Assembly (NCBI GenBank): GCA_934446475.1
Contig: CAKSEH010000002.1
Location: 62,001 to 126,000 of the forward strand
Length of the DNA stretch: 64,000 nucleotides
Source: an uncultured Eubacteriales bacterium
GTDB lineage: Bacteria; Bacillota; Clostridia; Oscillospirales; Acutalibacteraceae
Reading direction: 5' to 3'
Shown one piece after another: positions 21,284 to 30,425 of this stretch (the stretch's first letter is position 1; every line of letters starts with the position of its first letter). The notes under the pieces were generated by a model. It searched no databases. It was not told the origin of the DNA and was given only the letters and a program-made list of their open reading frames with translations. The position numbers and the translations under genes were made by a program.

Positions 21284-22048
21284 ATGCTGCTCGCTATAGA
21301 TATCGGCAATTCAAATATAACTGTAGGCGGATTTGACGGCGATATTCTCAACTTTACCGCAAGACTCGCAACAGATGCAAGGCTGACAGCCGATCAGTAT
21401 GCAGTACAGCTCAAAAGCATAATGCAGCTGTATAATGAGTCGGAACACAATGTTGAAGATTGCATTATATCTTCGGTAGCACCGCAGGTAGCCGCATCGG
21501 TATCTGCAGCCGTTACAAAACTGTGCGACGTCATTCCTCTGCAAATAGGCCCGGGAGTTAAGACAGGACTTAATATCAGGATCGATAACCCGGCTCAACT
21601 CGGCGCAGACCTTGTTGCGGGTGCGGTCGGAGCTTTAAACGAATACACTCTCCCCTGCATCATCATTGATATGGGTACGGCGACAACTTTAAGCGTTATA
21701 GATTCAAACGGTGCTTTTTTAGGCGGAAGTATCGGTGCAGGTGTAAATCTTACCCTGAAAGCACTCTGTGAAAACACAGCTCAGCTTCCCGATATAAGCA
21801 TATCCGCTCCCGATTCGGTTATAGGTACTAATACGGTAGATTCAATGCGTGCAGGAATTGTTTTGGGAACCGCCGCTATGCTTGACGGTCTGATTGAACG
21901 CATTGAGGACGAACTCGGCGAACCTGCTACAGTGGTAGCCACGGGCGGTTTGTCAAAAAGTATAATACTATGCTGCAAGAGAAATATTATATATAACGAG
22001 AATTTGCTCCTTGACGGACTAAAAGAAATATACGAAAAAAATCATTGA
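21284..22048 (+). CDS. coaX: Type III pantothenate kinase
   Basis: A 254-residue kinase for the first step of coenzyme A synthesis, phosphorylating pantothenate. It has the ASKHA-fold motifs of CoaX: LLAIDIGNSNITVGGF at the start, PAQLGADLVAGAVGA, IIDMGTATTLSVID and the Gly-rich GGSIGAGVNLTLKAL. ATG 21284 follows AAAGGAGG; upstream in-frame ATGs overlap the promoter. A probable vitamin transporter subunit follows, which suggests joint control of pantothenate uptake and use. Confidence 0.95.
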   Translation: MLLAIDIGNSNITVGGFDGDILNFTARLATDARLTADQYAVQLKSIMQLYNESEHNVEDCIISSVAPQVAASVSAAVTKLCDVIPLQIGPGVKTGLNIRIDNPAQLGADLVAGAVGALNEYTLPCIIIDMGTATTLSVIDSNGAFLGGSIGAGVNLTLKALCENTAQLPDISISAPDSVIGTNTVDSMRAGIVLGTAAMLDGLIERIEDELGEPATVVATGGLSKSIILCCKRNIIYNENLLLDGLKEIYEKNH

Positions 22049-22128
22049 CCCGGCAATTACCGCATAAAGCGGTTTTGTAATATTTATGAACTGTACTTTT
22101 ATAAAAGACAGTATCGGAGGTATAATTT

Positions 22129-22722
22129 ATGTCAAAAAAGTCTAATCTGTCAAATCTCACGCTTACTGCAATGTTTATTGCCGTTATACTGCTTATGGAT
22201 TTTACTCCGCTCGGATATATAACGACCGGTTTGTTTTCCATAACTCTGATGACCGTTCCCGTAGCTTTGGGAGCAATCTGCACCGGCACGGCAGGCGCCG
22301 CCGTCTTAGGTGCGGTTTTCGGTCTTACAAGCTTTCTTCAGGCATTCGGTATAGGATTTTTTATCGACCCGTCGGCTGCAGTGCTTTTTTCGGCAAGGCC
22401 TATTGCCTACACAGCAACCTGCTTTATTCCGAGGATTGCGGCAGGCGTTTTTGCGTCGCTCGCATTCGGAGCCTTTAAAAAATTCGGAAAAACCGGTATA
22501 GTGTCAAAGGCAGTTTCCTCAGCGGTTGTCCCTATTGTAAATACGGTTTTATTTATGTCATTTTATATTATTCTTTACAGAGATACGGTTCTTGCGGGAA
22601 AATCATTTATGGCGGTTTTTCTCTCGGCAATAACGCTTAATTTCTTTATTGAACTTGCGGCAACCGTCCTTATAAGCACAGCCGTCGGTGCTGCCGTTTA
22701 TAAGTTTATAAAACACATATAA
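22129..22722 (+). CDS. ECF transporter S component, probably for pantothenate
   Basis: A 197-residue membrane protein with about six transmembrane segments. ECF S components bind a vitamin outside the cell and work with a shared EcfA/EcfT energising module, not encoded here. The N-terminal helix LTLTAMFIAVILLMDFTPLG and the Ala/Gly-rich packing motifs are typical. Its position 80 bases after coaX suggests pantothenate as the substrate (PanT-like), but this rests on context. A GGAGG site precedes the start. The LysR gene follows after 26 bases. Confidence 0.8.
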   Translation: MSKKSNLSNLTLTAMFIAVILLMDFTPLGYITTGLFSITLMTVPVALGAICTGTAGAAVLGAVFGLTSFLQAFGIGFFIDPSAAVLFSARPIAYTATCFIPRIAAGVFASLAFGAFKKFGKTGIVSKAVSSAVVPIVNTVLFMSFYIILYRDTVLAGKSFMAVFLSAITLNFFIELAATVLISTAVGAAVYKFIKHI

Positions 22723-22748
22723 ATTAAAGCGAAAAGGACAGTTTCGTT

Positions 22749-23675
22749 ATGACACTTTCTCAACTTCATTATGTTATAAAAATATCGGAAGCGGGTTCTC
22801 TGAACAAAGCGGCAGAACAGTTGTATGTATCTCAGCCTTCTCTTACGGGAGCCGTAAAAGAACTTGAAAAAGAACTTGATATCGTTATTTTCAACCGCAC
22901 GAGTAAAGGCGTTACCCTTACAAACGACGGCAGAGAATTTTTACTCTATGCACGACAGGTTTACGGGCAGTATGAAATTCTCAAAGAAAAATATACAGAC
23001 GGTACAAACCTCAAGAAAAAGTTTTGTGTTTCAACACAACATTATTCCTTTGCGGTTAAGGCATTCGTTGAAACGGCGAAAAAGTTTGATATGTCAAAAT
23101 ACGAATTTGCGCTGAGAGAAACGATAACCAAAGACATCATAAACGATGTTTCGTCACTCAGAAGCGAAATCGGAATACTTTACTTAAGCAACTTTAACCG
23201 TTCGGTTCTTACAAGGCTCTTTAATGCAAATGAACTTGAATTCCATAAGCTTATTGATTGCAGGGCATATGTTTACATATGGAACGGTCATCCGCTTGCA
23301 GATAAGAAATCTGTAAGTTTTGAAGACTTAAAGGATTATCCCTGCCTCACATTCGAGCAGGGTGACAATGCTTCGTTTTATTTTGCCGAAGAGCTTATAA
23401 GTCCGAATGAATCGGAGCAGGTAATAAAAGTGTGTGACCGTGCCACAATGCTCAACCTTATGGTCGGACTGTGCGGATATACAGTATGTTCGGGAATAAT
23501 ATGTGAAGAATTGAACGGCAGCGATTACTGTGCGGTACCCTTTGATTTAAGCGACCCCAGGTGCAGAGATATAATGGAAGTCGGTTATATAATCCGCAAA
23601 AACAGCATTCTCAGCAAAACAGGAAAGCTCTATGTGAATGAACTGAAAAACTATCTTGAAAACTGCATTTCATAG
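22749..23675 (+). CDS. LysR-family transcriptional regulator
   Basis: A 308-residue LTTR. The winged helix-turn-helix is at residues 1-65 (LNKAAEQLYVSQPSLTGAVKELEKEL), followed by the linker helix and a periplasmic-binding-like effector domain with conserved G-I-L-Y-L and C-x-x-Y-x-x-x-G-x-P segments. Its stop codon overlaps a LysR-type palindrome at 23674-23696, itself placed at about -65 of the metQ promoter. It is therefore likely the regulator of the methionine transporter operon that follows. The inducer is unknown. Confidence 0.9.
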   Translation: MTLSQLHYVIKISEAGSLNKAAEQLYVSQPSLTGAVKELEKELDIVIFNRTSKGVTLTNDGREFLLYARQVYGQYEILKEKYTDGTNLKKKFCVSTQHYSFAVKAFVETAKKFDMSKYEFALRETITKDIINDVSSLRSEIGILYLSNFNRSVLTRLFNANELEFHKLIDCRAYVYIWNGHPLADKKSVSFEDLKDYPCLTFEQGDNASFYFAEELISPNESEQVIKVCDRATMLNLMVGLCGYTVCSGIICEELNGSDYCAVPFDLSDPRCRDIMEVGYIIRKNSILSKTGKLYVNELKNYLENCIS

Positions 23676-23696
23676 TTATAGGTTAAGACTATAACT
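23674..23696 (+). promoter_or_regulatory. LysR-type operator for the met operon
   Basis: AGTTATAG (23674-23681), a 7-base gap and CTATAACT (23689-23696) make a perfect 8-bp dyad of the T-N11-A form bound by LysR regulators. Its centre (23685) lies about 66 bases before the expected transcript start of metQ, the usual place for an LTTR recognition site. Confidence 0.7.
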
Positions 23697-23715
23697 GAGT
23701 ATATTTTTACTGTAT

Positions 23716-23744
23716 TTGACAAATAGGGATTTTCGTTATACAAT
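23716..23744 (+). promoter_or_regulatory. Promoter of metQ
   Basis: TTGACA (23716-23721), a 17-base spacer and TACAAT (23739-23744), with a short leader of about 25 bases before the metQ start. No room for a SAM riboswitch exists in this leader. Confidence 0.85.
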
Positions 23745-23776
23745 AGGCACATCAAATCCGAAAGGGAGTTTTAAAA

Positions 23777-24631
23777 ATGAAGAAAATTGTTTCAGCCTTA
23801 GTTGCTTCGCTGCTTGCGATAATCACTGCCATAGGTCTGTCGGGCTGCGGAAGTTCAGACAAAATTACGATTGCCGTTCCCAATGATACAACAAACGAGG
23901 CACGTGCTCTCATTCTTCTTGAAAAAGAAGGTATCATAAAGCTTAAAGACGGCGCCGATATCACTGCTACTATTAAAGATATCGCAGAAAAGCCCGACAA
24001 TGTCGAGTTTTCAGAAGTTGAGGCAGCTCAGCTTCCCAACGTTTTAAAAGATGTCGATTATGCGGTTATAAATTCAAACTATGCCATAGCGGCAAAAATG
24101 AATCCCGTTAAAGATTCTCTTGCCATTGAGGGTTCATATTCGGATTACAGTAATATAGTTGCTGTTAAAAAAGGCAATGAAAAGACCGACAAAACAAAGG
24201 CTTTAGTCGCTGCTTTGCAAAGTAAAAAAGTTGCCGACTACATCGAAAGCAAGTATAACGGTTCTGTTCTCAGCGTTGTTGAAAATCCCGGAGACGGTTA
24301 TGACAGCTCGGTTGATTACGATGCGCTTAAAGGTAAAGAGATCACAGTTGCCGCTTCCCCCTCTCCGCACGCAGAAATCCTTGCGATCGCTAAGGAAATT
24401 CTCGCTGCAAAGGGCGTAACACTCAAAACTATAGAATACACCGATTATGTTCAGCCGAATAACGTTGTTGACAGTGGCGAGGTTGACGCTAACTACTTCC
24501 AGCACAAGCCGTATCTTGATGACTTCAACAAGGAAAACAAAACCAATGTTGTTTCCGTTGCCGCAATTCACGTTGAGCCTATGGGTCTTTACGGCGGCAA
24601 GCAGACAAGTCTTGACGCACTCAAGAAATAA
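23777..24631 (+). CDS. metQ: MetQ-type methionine-binding lipoprotein
   Basis: A 284-residue NlpA-family substrate-binding lipoprotein of a D/L-methionine ABC importer. A lipoprotein signal (KKIVSALVASLLAIITAIG) ends in the lipobox LSGC, so the mature protein is anchored at Cys. Family segments include A-D-I-T-A-T-I, YAVINSNYAIAA and the late QPNNVVDSGEVDANYFQHKPYLDDF. AAAGGGAG precedes the start. It is the first gene of the metQ-metN-metP operon. Confidence 0.92.
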   Translation: MKKIVSALVASLLAIITAIGLSGCGSSDKITIAVPNDTTNEARALILLEKEGIIKLKDGADITATIKDIAEKPDNVEFSEVEAAQLPNVLKDVDYAVINSNYAIAAKMNPVKDSLAIEGSYSDYSNIVAVKKGNEKTDKTKALVAALQSKKVADYIESKYNGSVLSVVENPGDGYDSSVDYDALKGKEITVAASPSPHAEILAIAKEILAAKGVTLKTIEYTDYVQPNNVVDSGEVDANYFQHKPYLDDFNKENKTNVVSVAAIHVEPMGLYGGKQTSLDALKK

Positions 24632-24705
24632 TAAAGAATCAATTTCGGGGCTGTTGCCGTGTGCAGCAGCCCGTTTTGGCTTACATTAAGGATGAAGTTT
24701 ACAAT

Positions 24706-25719
24706 ATGATAGAAATCAAAAATCTTACTAAAACATTTGTTACCGCAGACGGAAAAGTCGAAGCGCTCAGCAATATAAATCTCACTGTTTCCGACGGTGA
24801 TATTTACGGCATAATAGGAATGAGCGGCGCCGGTAAGAGCACACTTGTACGCTGCATAAATATGCTTGAGCGTCCCACCGAAGGTCAGGTTATAATAGAC
24901 GACATTGATATGGGGGCCCTTTCCGCAAAAGAATTAAGGGAAGCTCGGCGCAACATAACAATGATTTTCCAAGGCTTCAATCTGCTTATGCAAAGAACCT
25001 GTCTTTCAAATATATGTTTTCCCCTTGAACTTGCAGGTATGAAGAAAAAAGATGCGGAAAATAAAGCTCGTGAACTTCTCGATATCGTCGGTCTTCCGGA
25101 TAAAGCAAAAGCATATCCTGCACAGTTATCCGGCGGACAGCAGCAGCGAATCGCAATTGCCAGAGCGTTAGCCACATCTCCTAAAATTTTGCTGTGCGAT
25201 GAAGCGACCAGTGCACTTGATCCAAAGACTACCCACTCAATACTTGAACTTATAAGAGATATAAACAAAAGACTCGGCATAACAGTCATTATAATAACTC
25301 ACCAGATGAGCGTTGTTGAGGAAATTTGCAATAATGTTGCTATAATAGACAGCGGCAAGGTAGTTGAAACAGGTAATGTTGCAGATGTGTTTTCTCATCC
25401 CGCATCATCAGCCGCTAAGCGAATGGTTTTCCCCGAATCCGAAAACGCAGCCCTCTACAGCAATGAAAATGAGCGTATAATAAATGTTGTCTTTAACGGC
25501 GCAAAAGCTGCCGGCGCTCCTTTGATAACACAAATGGCAATAGATGAAAATATTGCCGCAAATATTCTTTATGCCTCGACCCGATGCATAGGTGATAAGG
25601 TTTACGGGAATATGCTCTTAGGTATTGAAGATAATAACGAAACGGTTGTGCGTGCTGTAAATTACCTAACAAAAATGGAAGATGTTATTGCAGAGGAGGT
25701 ATTAGAAAATGTTTGCTGA
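24706..25719 (+). CDS. metN: Methionine ABC transporter ATP-binding protein
   Basis: A 337-residue ATPase of the methionine uptake system. It has a Walker A GMSGAGKST, the Q-loop segment FQGFNLL, the signature LSGGQQQRIAIARAL, a Walker B LLCDEATSALD and the H-loop ITHQM. The C-terminal 90 residues form the NIL domain that senses methionine in MetN proteins. ATG 24706 with an AAGGATG site is preferred to an upstream reading to 24661. Its last 11 bases overlap metP. Confidence 0.95.
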   Translation: MIEIKNLTKTFVTADGKVEALSNINLTVSDGDIYGIIGMSGAGKSTLVRCINMLERPTEGQVIIDDIDMGALSAKELREARRNITMIFQGFNLLMQRTCLSNICFPLELAGMKKKDAENKARELLDIVGLPDKAKAYPAQLSGGQQQRIAIARALATSPKILLCDEATSALDPKTTHSILELIRDINKRLGITVIIITHQMSVVEEICNNVAIIDSGKVVETGNVADVFSHPASSAAKRMVFPESENAALYSNENERIINVVFNGAKAAGAPLITQMAIDENIAANILYASTRCIGDKVYGNMLLGIEDNNETVVRAVNYLTKMEDVIAEEVLENVC

Positions 25720-26419
25720 TTTATTTAATTCAGAGGCTTTAAAGGAATCGCTTGACATTCTTTTAAACGATATGCCTTACGCCCTGTTTGAAACTATTTA
25801 TGTAACGCTTCTCGCCACATTTTTTTCTATTGTTATCGGTCTTCCGCTCGGTGTTTTGTTAGTTGCAGGCGAAAAAAACGGCGTTCTTCCCCTGCCCTCC
25901 TTTGTTATGCATATTTTAAACGTCATTATAAATTTGCTCCGCTCGATTCCGTTTCTTATACTTATGATAATGGTATTCCCTCTTACAAGACTTATTATCG
26001 GCACAACAGTCGGCACGACGGCATCTATAGTGCCGCTTGTAATAGCGGCGTTCCCGTTTATTGCAAGGCTTGTTGAAAGCAGCTTGAGAGAAACAAATCC
26101 CAATATTGTCGAAGCGGCTCAGAGTATGGGCGCTTCACCGTTTCAGATAATTTTCAAGGTTATGATTCCGGAAAATGTTCCATCGCTTATTTCAAATGCA
26201 ACCATTGCAATAACAACCATTTTGGGATATACCGCAATGAGCGGAATTATAGGCGGCGGCGGTCTGGGTAAAATTGCCATAAATTACGGATATTACCGTT
26301 ATAAATATCTTGTTATGCTGTTTGCGGTCATTATTCTTATAGCACTTGTCCAGATATTCCAGTCCGTAGGAACAAAGCTCGCTAAGAAATGTGATAAGAG
26401 AATTAAGAAAAGAGGTTAA
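25709..26419 (+). CDS. metP: Methionine ABC transporter permease
   Basis: A 236-residue permease (MetI/MetP family) with five to six membrane helices. The ATPase-contact motif is EAAQSMGASPFQIIFKVMIPE, and the tail has SGIIGGGGLGKIAINYGYYR, characteristic of this family. GAGGAGG lies upstream inside the end of metN, so translation is coupled. It passes methionine through the membrane when driven by MetN. Confidence 0.95.
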   Translation: MFADLFNSEALKESLDILLNDMPYALFETIYVTLLATFFSIVIGLPLGVLLVAGEKNGVLPLPSFVMHILNVIINLLRSIPFLILMIMVFPLTRLIIGTTVGTTASIVPLVIAAFPFIARLVESSLRETNPNIVEAAQSMGASPFQIIFKVMIPENVPSLISNATIAITTILGYTAMSGIIGGGGLGKIAINYGYYRYKYLVMLFAVIILIALVQIFQSVGTKLAKKCDKRIKKRG

Positions 26420-26425
26420 AATATT

Positions 26426-27526
26426 ATGAAAATAAGTGACTTGGATTCTAACCTTACCGTGTCTGACGGCTCAGTGCCTGATTCTGCCGTCTGGATGGAC
26501 GCAAAATCAGGTCCGTTTAGGCTTTACGGCGTTTTTTATGACAGAGATAACAAAAGATACACCCGTATGCCCGAACATACAGCGGAGAAAATATCCGATG
26601 ATATTAGGGTACTTGTTCGCTGCACCGCAGGAGGCAGAATAAGATTTAAAACAAATTCCCCTTTCATAGGAATAAAAGCTGTTATGAAAAACTATCCGCC
26701 CACTTCTCATATGACACGTGTCGGTCAGTGCGGATTTGATTTGTACGGTAAAGATGAAACGGGTAAAGAAGTTTTCAAACACGCATATTTACCGCCTGCA
26801 GATGTAACGGAAGGTTATTCGTCGCTTTATCAGATTGCCTCAAAGTATTATGACGGTATGTCTGTCTATACCGGTAAAATGATTGAATACACACTGAATT
26901 TCCCTAATTACGACGGCGTAGAAGAGTTATACATAGCGCTTGATAAAGACTCGGCTTTAGAAGCGGCGTCCGATTATGCTGATATAAAACCGATAGTATA
27001 TTACGGTTCATCCATAACTCAGGGAGCCTGTGCCTCCCGACCCGGAAACTGTTACGAACACTTGATAACAAGGATGCTTAATATTGACCATATAAATATG
27101 GGATTTTCCGGAAATGCAAAAGGCGAACCGGAAATGGCCGATTACCTTGCGGGTCTTGATATGGGTGCGTTTGTATGTGATTATGACCATAATGCGCAAA
27201 ATGCGCAACAACTCACAAATACCCTGCCCTATCTTTACGGTAAAATTCGCTCGGCTCATCCTTACATACCGTTTATTTTTGTTTCCGCTCCCGACATAAG
27301 GCTTTTCCCGGAAGTGTGGACCGAGCGCCGTCAAGCAGTATATGAAGCTTATTTAAGTGCAGTAAAAAACAATGATAAAAATGTCTGTTTTGTTGACGGT
27401 AAGTCGCTCTACGAAGGTGAATTTTCTGATTCCTGCACGGTTGACGGGTGCCACCCTAATGACATCGGATTCTACCGTATGGCGCTTAAAATAGGAGCAC
27501 AGATAAAAATCGCTCTTAATTTATAA
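26426..27526 (+). CDS. SGNH/GDSL-type hydrolase
   Basis: A 366-residue cytoplasmic-looking esterase-like protein without signal peptide. The N-terminal 170 residues form a beta-rich module as in the SGNH_hydro_N arrangement. The C-terminal part has the nucleophile block YGSSITQGA, a Gly block MGFSGNAKGE and the catalytic pair DGCHPNDIG. The substrate is unknown; relatives act on acetylated sugars and esters. It starts six bases after metP behind AAGAGG and before the terminator, so it belongs to the methionine transporter transcript, an uncommon partner. Confidence 0.85.
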   Translation: MKISDLDSNLTVSDGSVPDSAVWMDAKSGPFRLYGVFYDRDNKRYTRMPEHTAEKISDDIRVLVRCTAGGRIRFKTNSPFIGIKAVMKNYPPTSHMTRVGQCGFDLYGKDETGKEVFKHAYLPPADVTEGYSSLYQIASKYYDGMSVYTGKMIEYTLNFPNYDGVEELYIALDKDSALEAASDYADIKPIVYYGSSITQGACASRPGNCYEHLITRMLNIDHINMGFSGNAKGEPEMADYLAGLDMGAFVCDYDHNAQNAQQLTNTLPYLYGKIRSAHPYIPFIFVSAPDIRLFPEVWTERRQAVYEAYLSAVKNNDKNVCFVDGKSLYEGEFSDSCTVDGCHPNDIGFYRMALKIGAQIKIALNL

Positions 27527-27552
27527 AATAAATTTCAATCTGTGTCGTTTTC

Positions 27553-27600
27553 GCAATCAAAATCTTTGTCTTGACAAGGATTTTGATTGCTTTTTTCATT
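27553..27600 (+). terminator. Terminator of the met operon
   Basis: GCAATCAAAATC pairs with GATTTTGATTGC (27553-27590 overall, inner TTGTC/GACAA) and is followed by TTTTTTC. Confidence 0.9.
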
Positions 27601-27659
27601 TTTTTACTTTATTTAATTCTTTTTTTAAAAAAACACTTTATTTTTTATATAATCTTTGC

Positions 27660-27775
27660 TATAATAGGTTGGATACCTGATTATCTTGAAGTTTACTGCG
27701 GAAATTTTCCGAAAGAGTTTTAAGATAAATTGGACGTTATTCGTTAAAAATGGATATAATATCCATAAATAATTA
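27660..27775 (+). promoter_or_regulatory. Possible promoter and structured leader of ppdK
   Basis: TATAAT at 27660-27665 has only a weak -35 (TTTATT) 17 bases upstream. The leader of about 110 bases can fold into a stem TTATCTT (27681-27687) with AAGATAA (27722-27728) enclosing CGGAAATTTTCCG, then a small palindrome TGGATATAATATCCA just before the AGGAGG site. No known riboswitch class was recognised. Confidence 0.4.
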
Positions 27776-27791
27776 GGAGGTTGATTCGTCA

Positions 27792-30425
27792 ATGAGTCAC
27801 AAGTACGTTTACCTTTTCAGCGAAGGCAACGCAAAGATGAGAGAGCTCCTCGGCGGTAAGGGAGCTAACCTTGCAGAGATGACCAACATCGGTCTTCCCG
27901 TTCCGCAGGGCTTTACAGTAACAACCGAGGCCTGCACTCAGTATTATGAGGACGGCAGAAAGATCAACGATGAAATTCAGGCACAGATAATGGAATACAT
28001 CGACAAGATGGAAGGTATCACCGGTATGAAATTCGGTGATACGGAAAATCCGCTTCTCGTTTCCGTTCGTTCGGGTGCCCGTGCTTCTATGCCCGGTATG
28101 ATGGATACAATCCTTAACCTCGGTCTTAATGAAGAAGTTGTAGAGGTTATGTCAAAAAAATCAGGAAATCCCCGTTGGGCGTGGGACTGCTACAGAAGAT
28201 TTATCCAGATGTACTCCGATGTTGTTATGGAAGTCGGCAAAAAGTACTTTGAGCAGCTCATTGATAAAATGAAAGAAGAAAAGGGCGTTAAGCAGGATAT
28301 CGACCTCACCGCTGATGATCTTAAGACTCTTGCCGGTCAGTTCAAGGCAGAGTACAAGTCTAAAATAGGCAAAGACTTCCCGACTGATCCTAAGGAGCAG
28401 CTTATGGGTGCGGTTGAAGCAGTTTTCCGTTCGTGGGACAACCCCCGTGCAAATGTTTACCGTCGTGATAACGATATTCCCTACTCTTGGGGTACTGCCG
28501 TTAATGTTCAGATGATGGCTTTCGGTAATATGGGTAACGATTGCGGTACCGGTGTTGCCTTTACCCGTGACCCTGCAACAGGCGAAAAGGGACTTATGGG
28601 CGAATTCCTTGTTAACGCACAGGGTGAAGACGTTGTTGCAGGCGTTCGTACTCCTATGCCGATAGCAGAAATGGCTGAAAAATTCCCCGAGGCATTTGCG
28701 CAGTTTAAAGAAGTTTGCGCAACTCTTGAGGACCATTACAGAGATATGCAGGATATGGAATTTACCGTTCAGGGCGGAAAGCTCTATATGCTCCAGACCC
28801 GTAACGGTAAGAGAACAGCAAAGGCTGCTCTTAAGATAGCTTGCGATCTTGTTGACGAGGGTATGATCGATAAGAAGCAGGCTGTTGCAATGATTGATCC
28901 CCGTAACCTTGACACTCTTCTCCATCCGCAGTTTGACGCTAAGGCTCTCAAGGCTGCTGCACCTGTTGGTAAGGGTCTCGGTGCTTCCCCCGGAGCAGCT
29001 TGCGGTAAGATAGTATTCACAGCTGAAGATGCCGAAGCTTGGCACGACAGAGGCGAAAAGGTAGTTTTAGTTCGTCTTGAAACTTCACCTGAAGATATAA
29101 CAGGTATGAAGGCTTCTCAGGGCATACTCACCGTAAGAGGCGGTATGACATCTCACGCTGCCGTTGTTGCCCGTGGAATGGGAACCTGCTGCGTTTCCGG
29201 CTGCGGTGACATCATTATGGATGAAGCTAACAAGAAATTTACCCTTGCAGGCAAGACCTTCACCGAGGGCGACTATATTTCGATAGACGGTTCTACAGGT
29301 AATATCTATGACGGTATTATTCCTACCGTTGATGCTGAAATCGCAGGCGAGTTCGGCAGAATAATGCAGTGGGCTGACGAGTTCAGAACTCTTAAGGTCC
29401 GCACCAATGCCGATACCCCGGCTGATGCTAAGAAAGCCCGTGAGCTCGGCGCTGAAGGCATCGGTCTTTGCCGTACCGAGCATATGTTCTTTGAACCCGA
29501 AAGAATTGCCGCTTTCCGTGAAATGATATGCTCCGATACAGTTGAAGGCAGAGAAGCAGCTCTTAAGAAGATCCTCCCCTATCAGCAGGGCGACTTTGAA
29601 AAGCTTTATGAGGCTCTTGAAGGAAATCCGGTTACTATCCGTTTCCTCGATCCCCCGCTTCACGAGTTTGTTCCCACAGAAGAAGCTGATATCGAGGCTC
29701 TCGCAAAGGCTCAGGGCAAAACCGTTACTGAGATAAAGAACATCATCTCTTCTCTCCACGAATTCAACCCGATGATGGGTCACAGAGGCTGCCGCCTTGC
29801 AGTTACCTATCCTGAAATAGCAAAGATGCAGACAGCTGCTGTCATCCGTGCCGCAATAAACGTTAAAAAGGCTCATCCGGATTGGAAGATCGTTCCCGAG
29901 ATAATGATACCGCTCGTAGGCGAAGTAAAAGAGCTTAAATATGTAAAGGATGTTGTTGTTGCTACTGCCGATGCTGAGATTGCCGCTGCCGGCAGCGACC
30001 TTAAGTACGAAGTAGGCACAATGATAGAAATCCCCCGTGCTGCTCTTACGGCTGATGAGATCGCAAAGGAAGCTGAGTTCTTCTGCTTCGGTACTAACGA
30101 CCTTACCCAGATGACTTACGGTTTCAGCCGTGATGACGCCGGCAAGTTCCTCACAGCTTATTATGATGCTAAGATATTCGAAAACGATCCGTTTGCTAAG
30201 CTTGACCAGAACGGCGTCGGCAAACTTATGGAAATGGCTGTTGAACTCGGTAAAAAGGTTCGTCCTTCACTCCACTGCGGTATTTGCGGCGAGCACGGCG
30301 GCGACCCTGTTTCTGTAGAGTTCTGCCACAGAATCGGTCTTGATTATGTATCTTGCTCACCTTTCCGTGTTCCGATCGCTCGCCTCGCAGCAGCACAGGC
30401 TGCTATCAAGGACGGCAGGAACTAA
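27792..30425 (+). CDS. ppdK: Pyruvate, phosphate dikinase
   Basis: An 877-residue enzyme that interconverts pyruvate, ATP and phosphate with PEP, AMP and pyrophosphate. In anaerobes it often runs in glycolysis or feeds gluconeogenesis. The N-terminal ATP-grasp domain includes GGKGANLAEM and VRSGARASMPGMMDTILNLG. The central swivelling domain has GGMTSHAAVVARGMG with the phosphorylated His. The C-terminal PEP/pyruvate barrel has GIGLCRTEHMF and CGICGEHGG. AGGAGG precedes the start, although with an 10-11 base gap. Codon use is uniform and biased, consistent with high expression. Confidence 0.97.
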   Translation: MSHKYVYLFSEGNAKMRELLGGKGANLAEMTNIGLPVPQGFTVTTEACTQYYEDGRKINDEIQAQIMEYIDKMEGITGMKFGDTENPLLVSVRSGARASMPGMMDTILNLGLNEEVVEVMSKKSGNPRWAWDCYRRFIQMYSDVVMEVGKKYFEQLIDKMKEEKGVKQDIDLTADDLKTLAGQFKAEYKSKIGKDFPTDPKEQLMGAVEAVFRSWDNPRANVYRRDNDIPYSWGTAVNVQMMAFGNMGNDCGTGVAFTRDPATGEKGLMGEFLVNAQGEDVVAGVRTPMPIAEMAEKFPEAFAQFKEVCATLEDHYRDMQDMEFTVQGGKLYMLQTRNGKRTAKAALKIACDLVDEGMIDKKQAVAMIDPRNLDTLLHPQFDAKALKAAAPVGKGLGASPGAACGKIVFTAEDAEAWHDRGEKVVLVRLETSPEDITGMKASQGILTVRGGMTSHAAVVARGMGTCCVSGCGDIIMDEANKKFTLAGKTFTEGDYISIDGSTGNIYDGIIPTVDAEIAGEFGRIMQWADEFRTLKVRTNADTPADAKKARELGAEGIGLCRTEHMFFEPERIAAFREMICSDTVEGREAALKKILPYQQGDFEKLYEALEGNPVTIRFLDPPLHEFVPTEEADIEALAKAQGKTVTEIKNIISSLHEFNPMMGHRGCRLAVTYPEIAKMQTAAVIRAAINVKKAHPDWKIVPEIMIPLVGEVKELKYVKDVVVATADAEIAAAGSDLKYEVGTMIEIPRAALTADEIAKEAEFFCFGTNDLTQMTYGFSRDDAGKFLTAYYDAKIFENDPFAKLDQNGVGKLMEMAVELGKKVRPSLHCGICGEHGGDPVSVEFCHRIGLDYVSCSPFRVPIARLAAAQAAIKDGRN

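Noticed and set aside
23676..23776. SAM or T-box riboswitch before the methionine transporter
   Set aside because: A consensus promoter at 23716-23744 leaves only about 25 bases of leader, too short for either RNA.
28161..29876. Long open frames (294 and 263 codons) antisense to ppdK
   Set aside because: They lie wholly opposite a clear, highly codon-biased gene, have no ribosome sites and read as Cys/Leu/His-rich nonsense. Codon bias of ppdK keeps the opposite frame free of stops.
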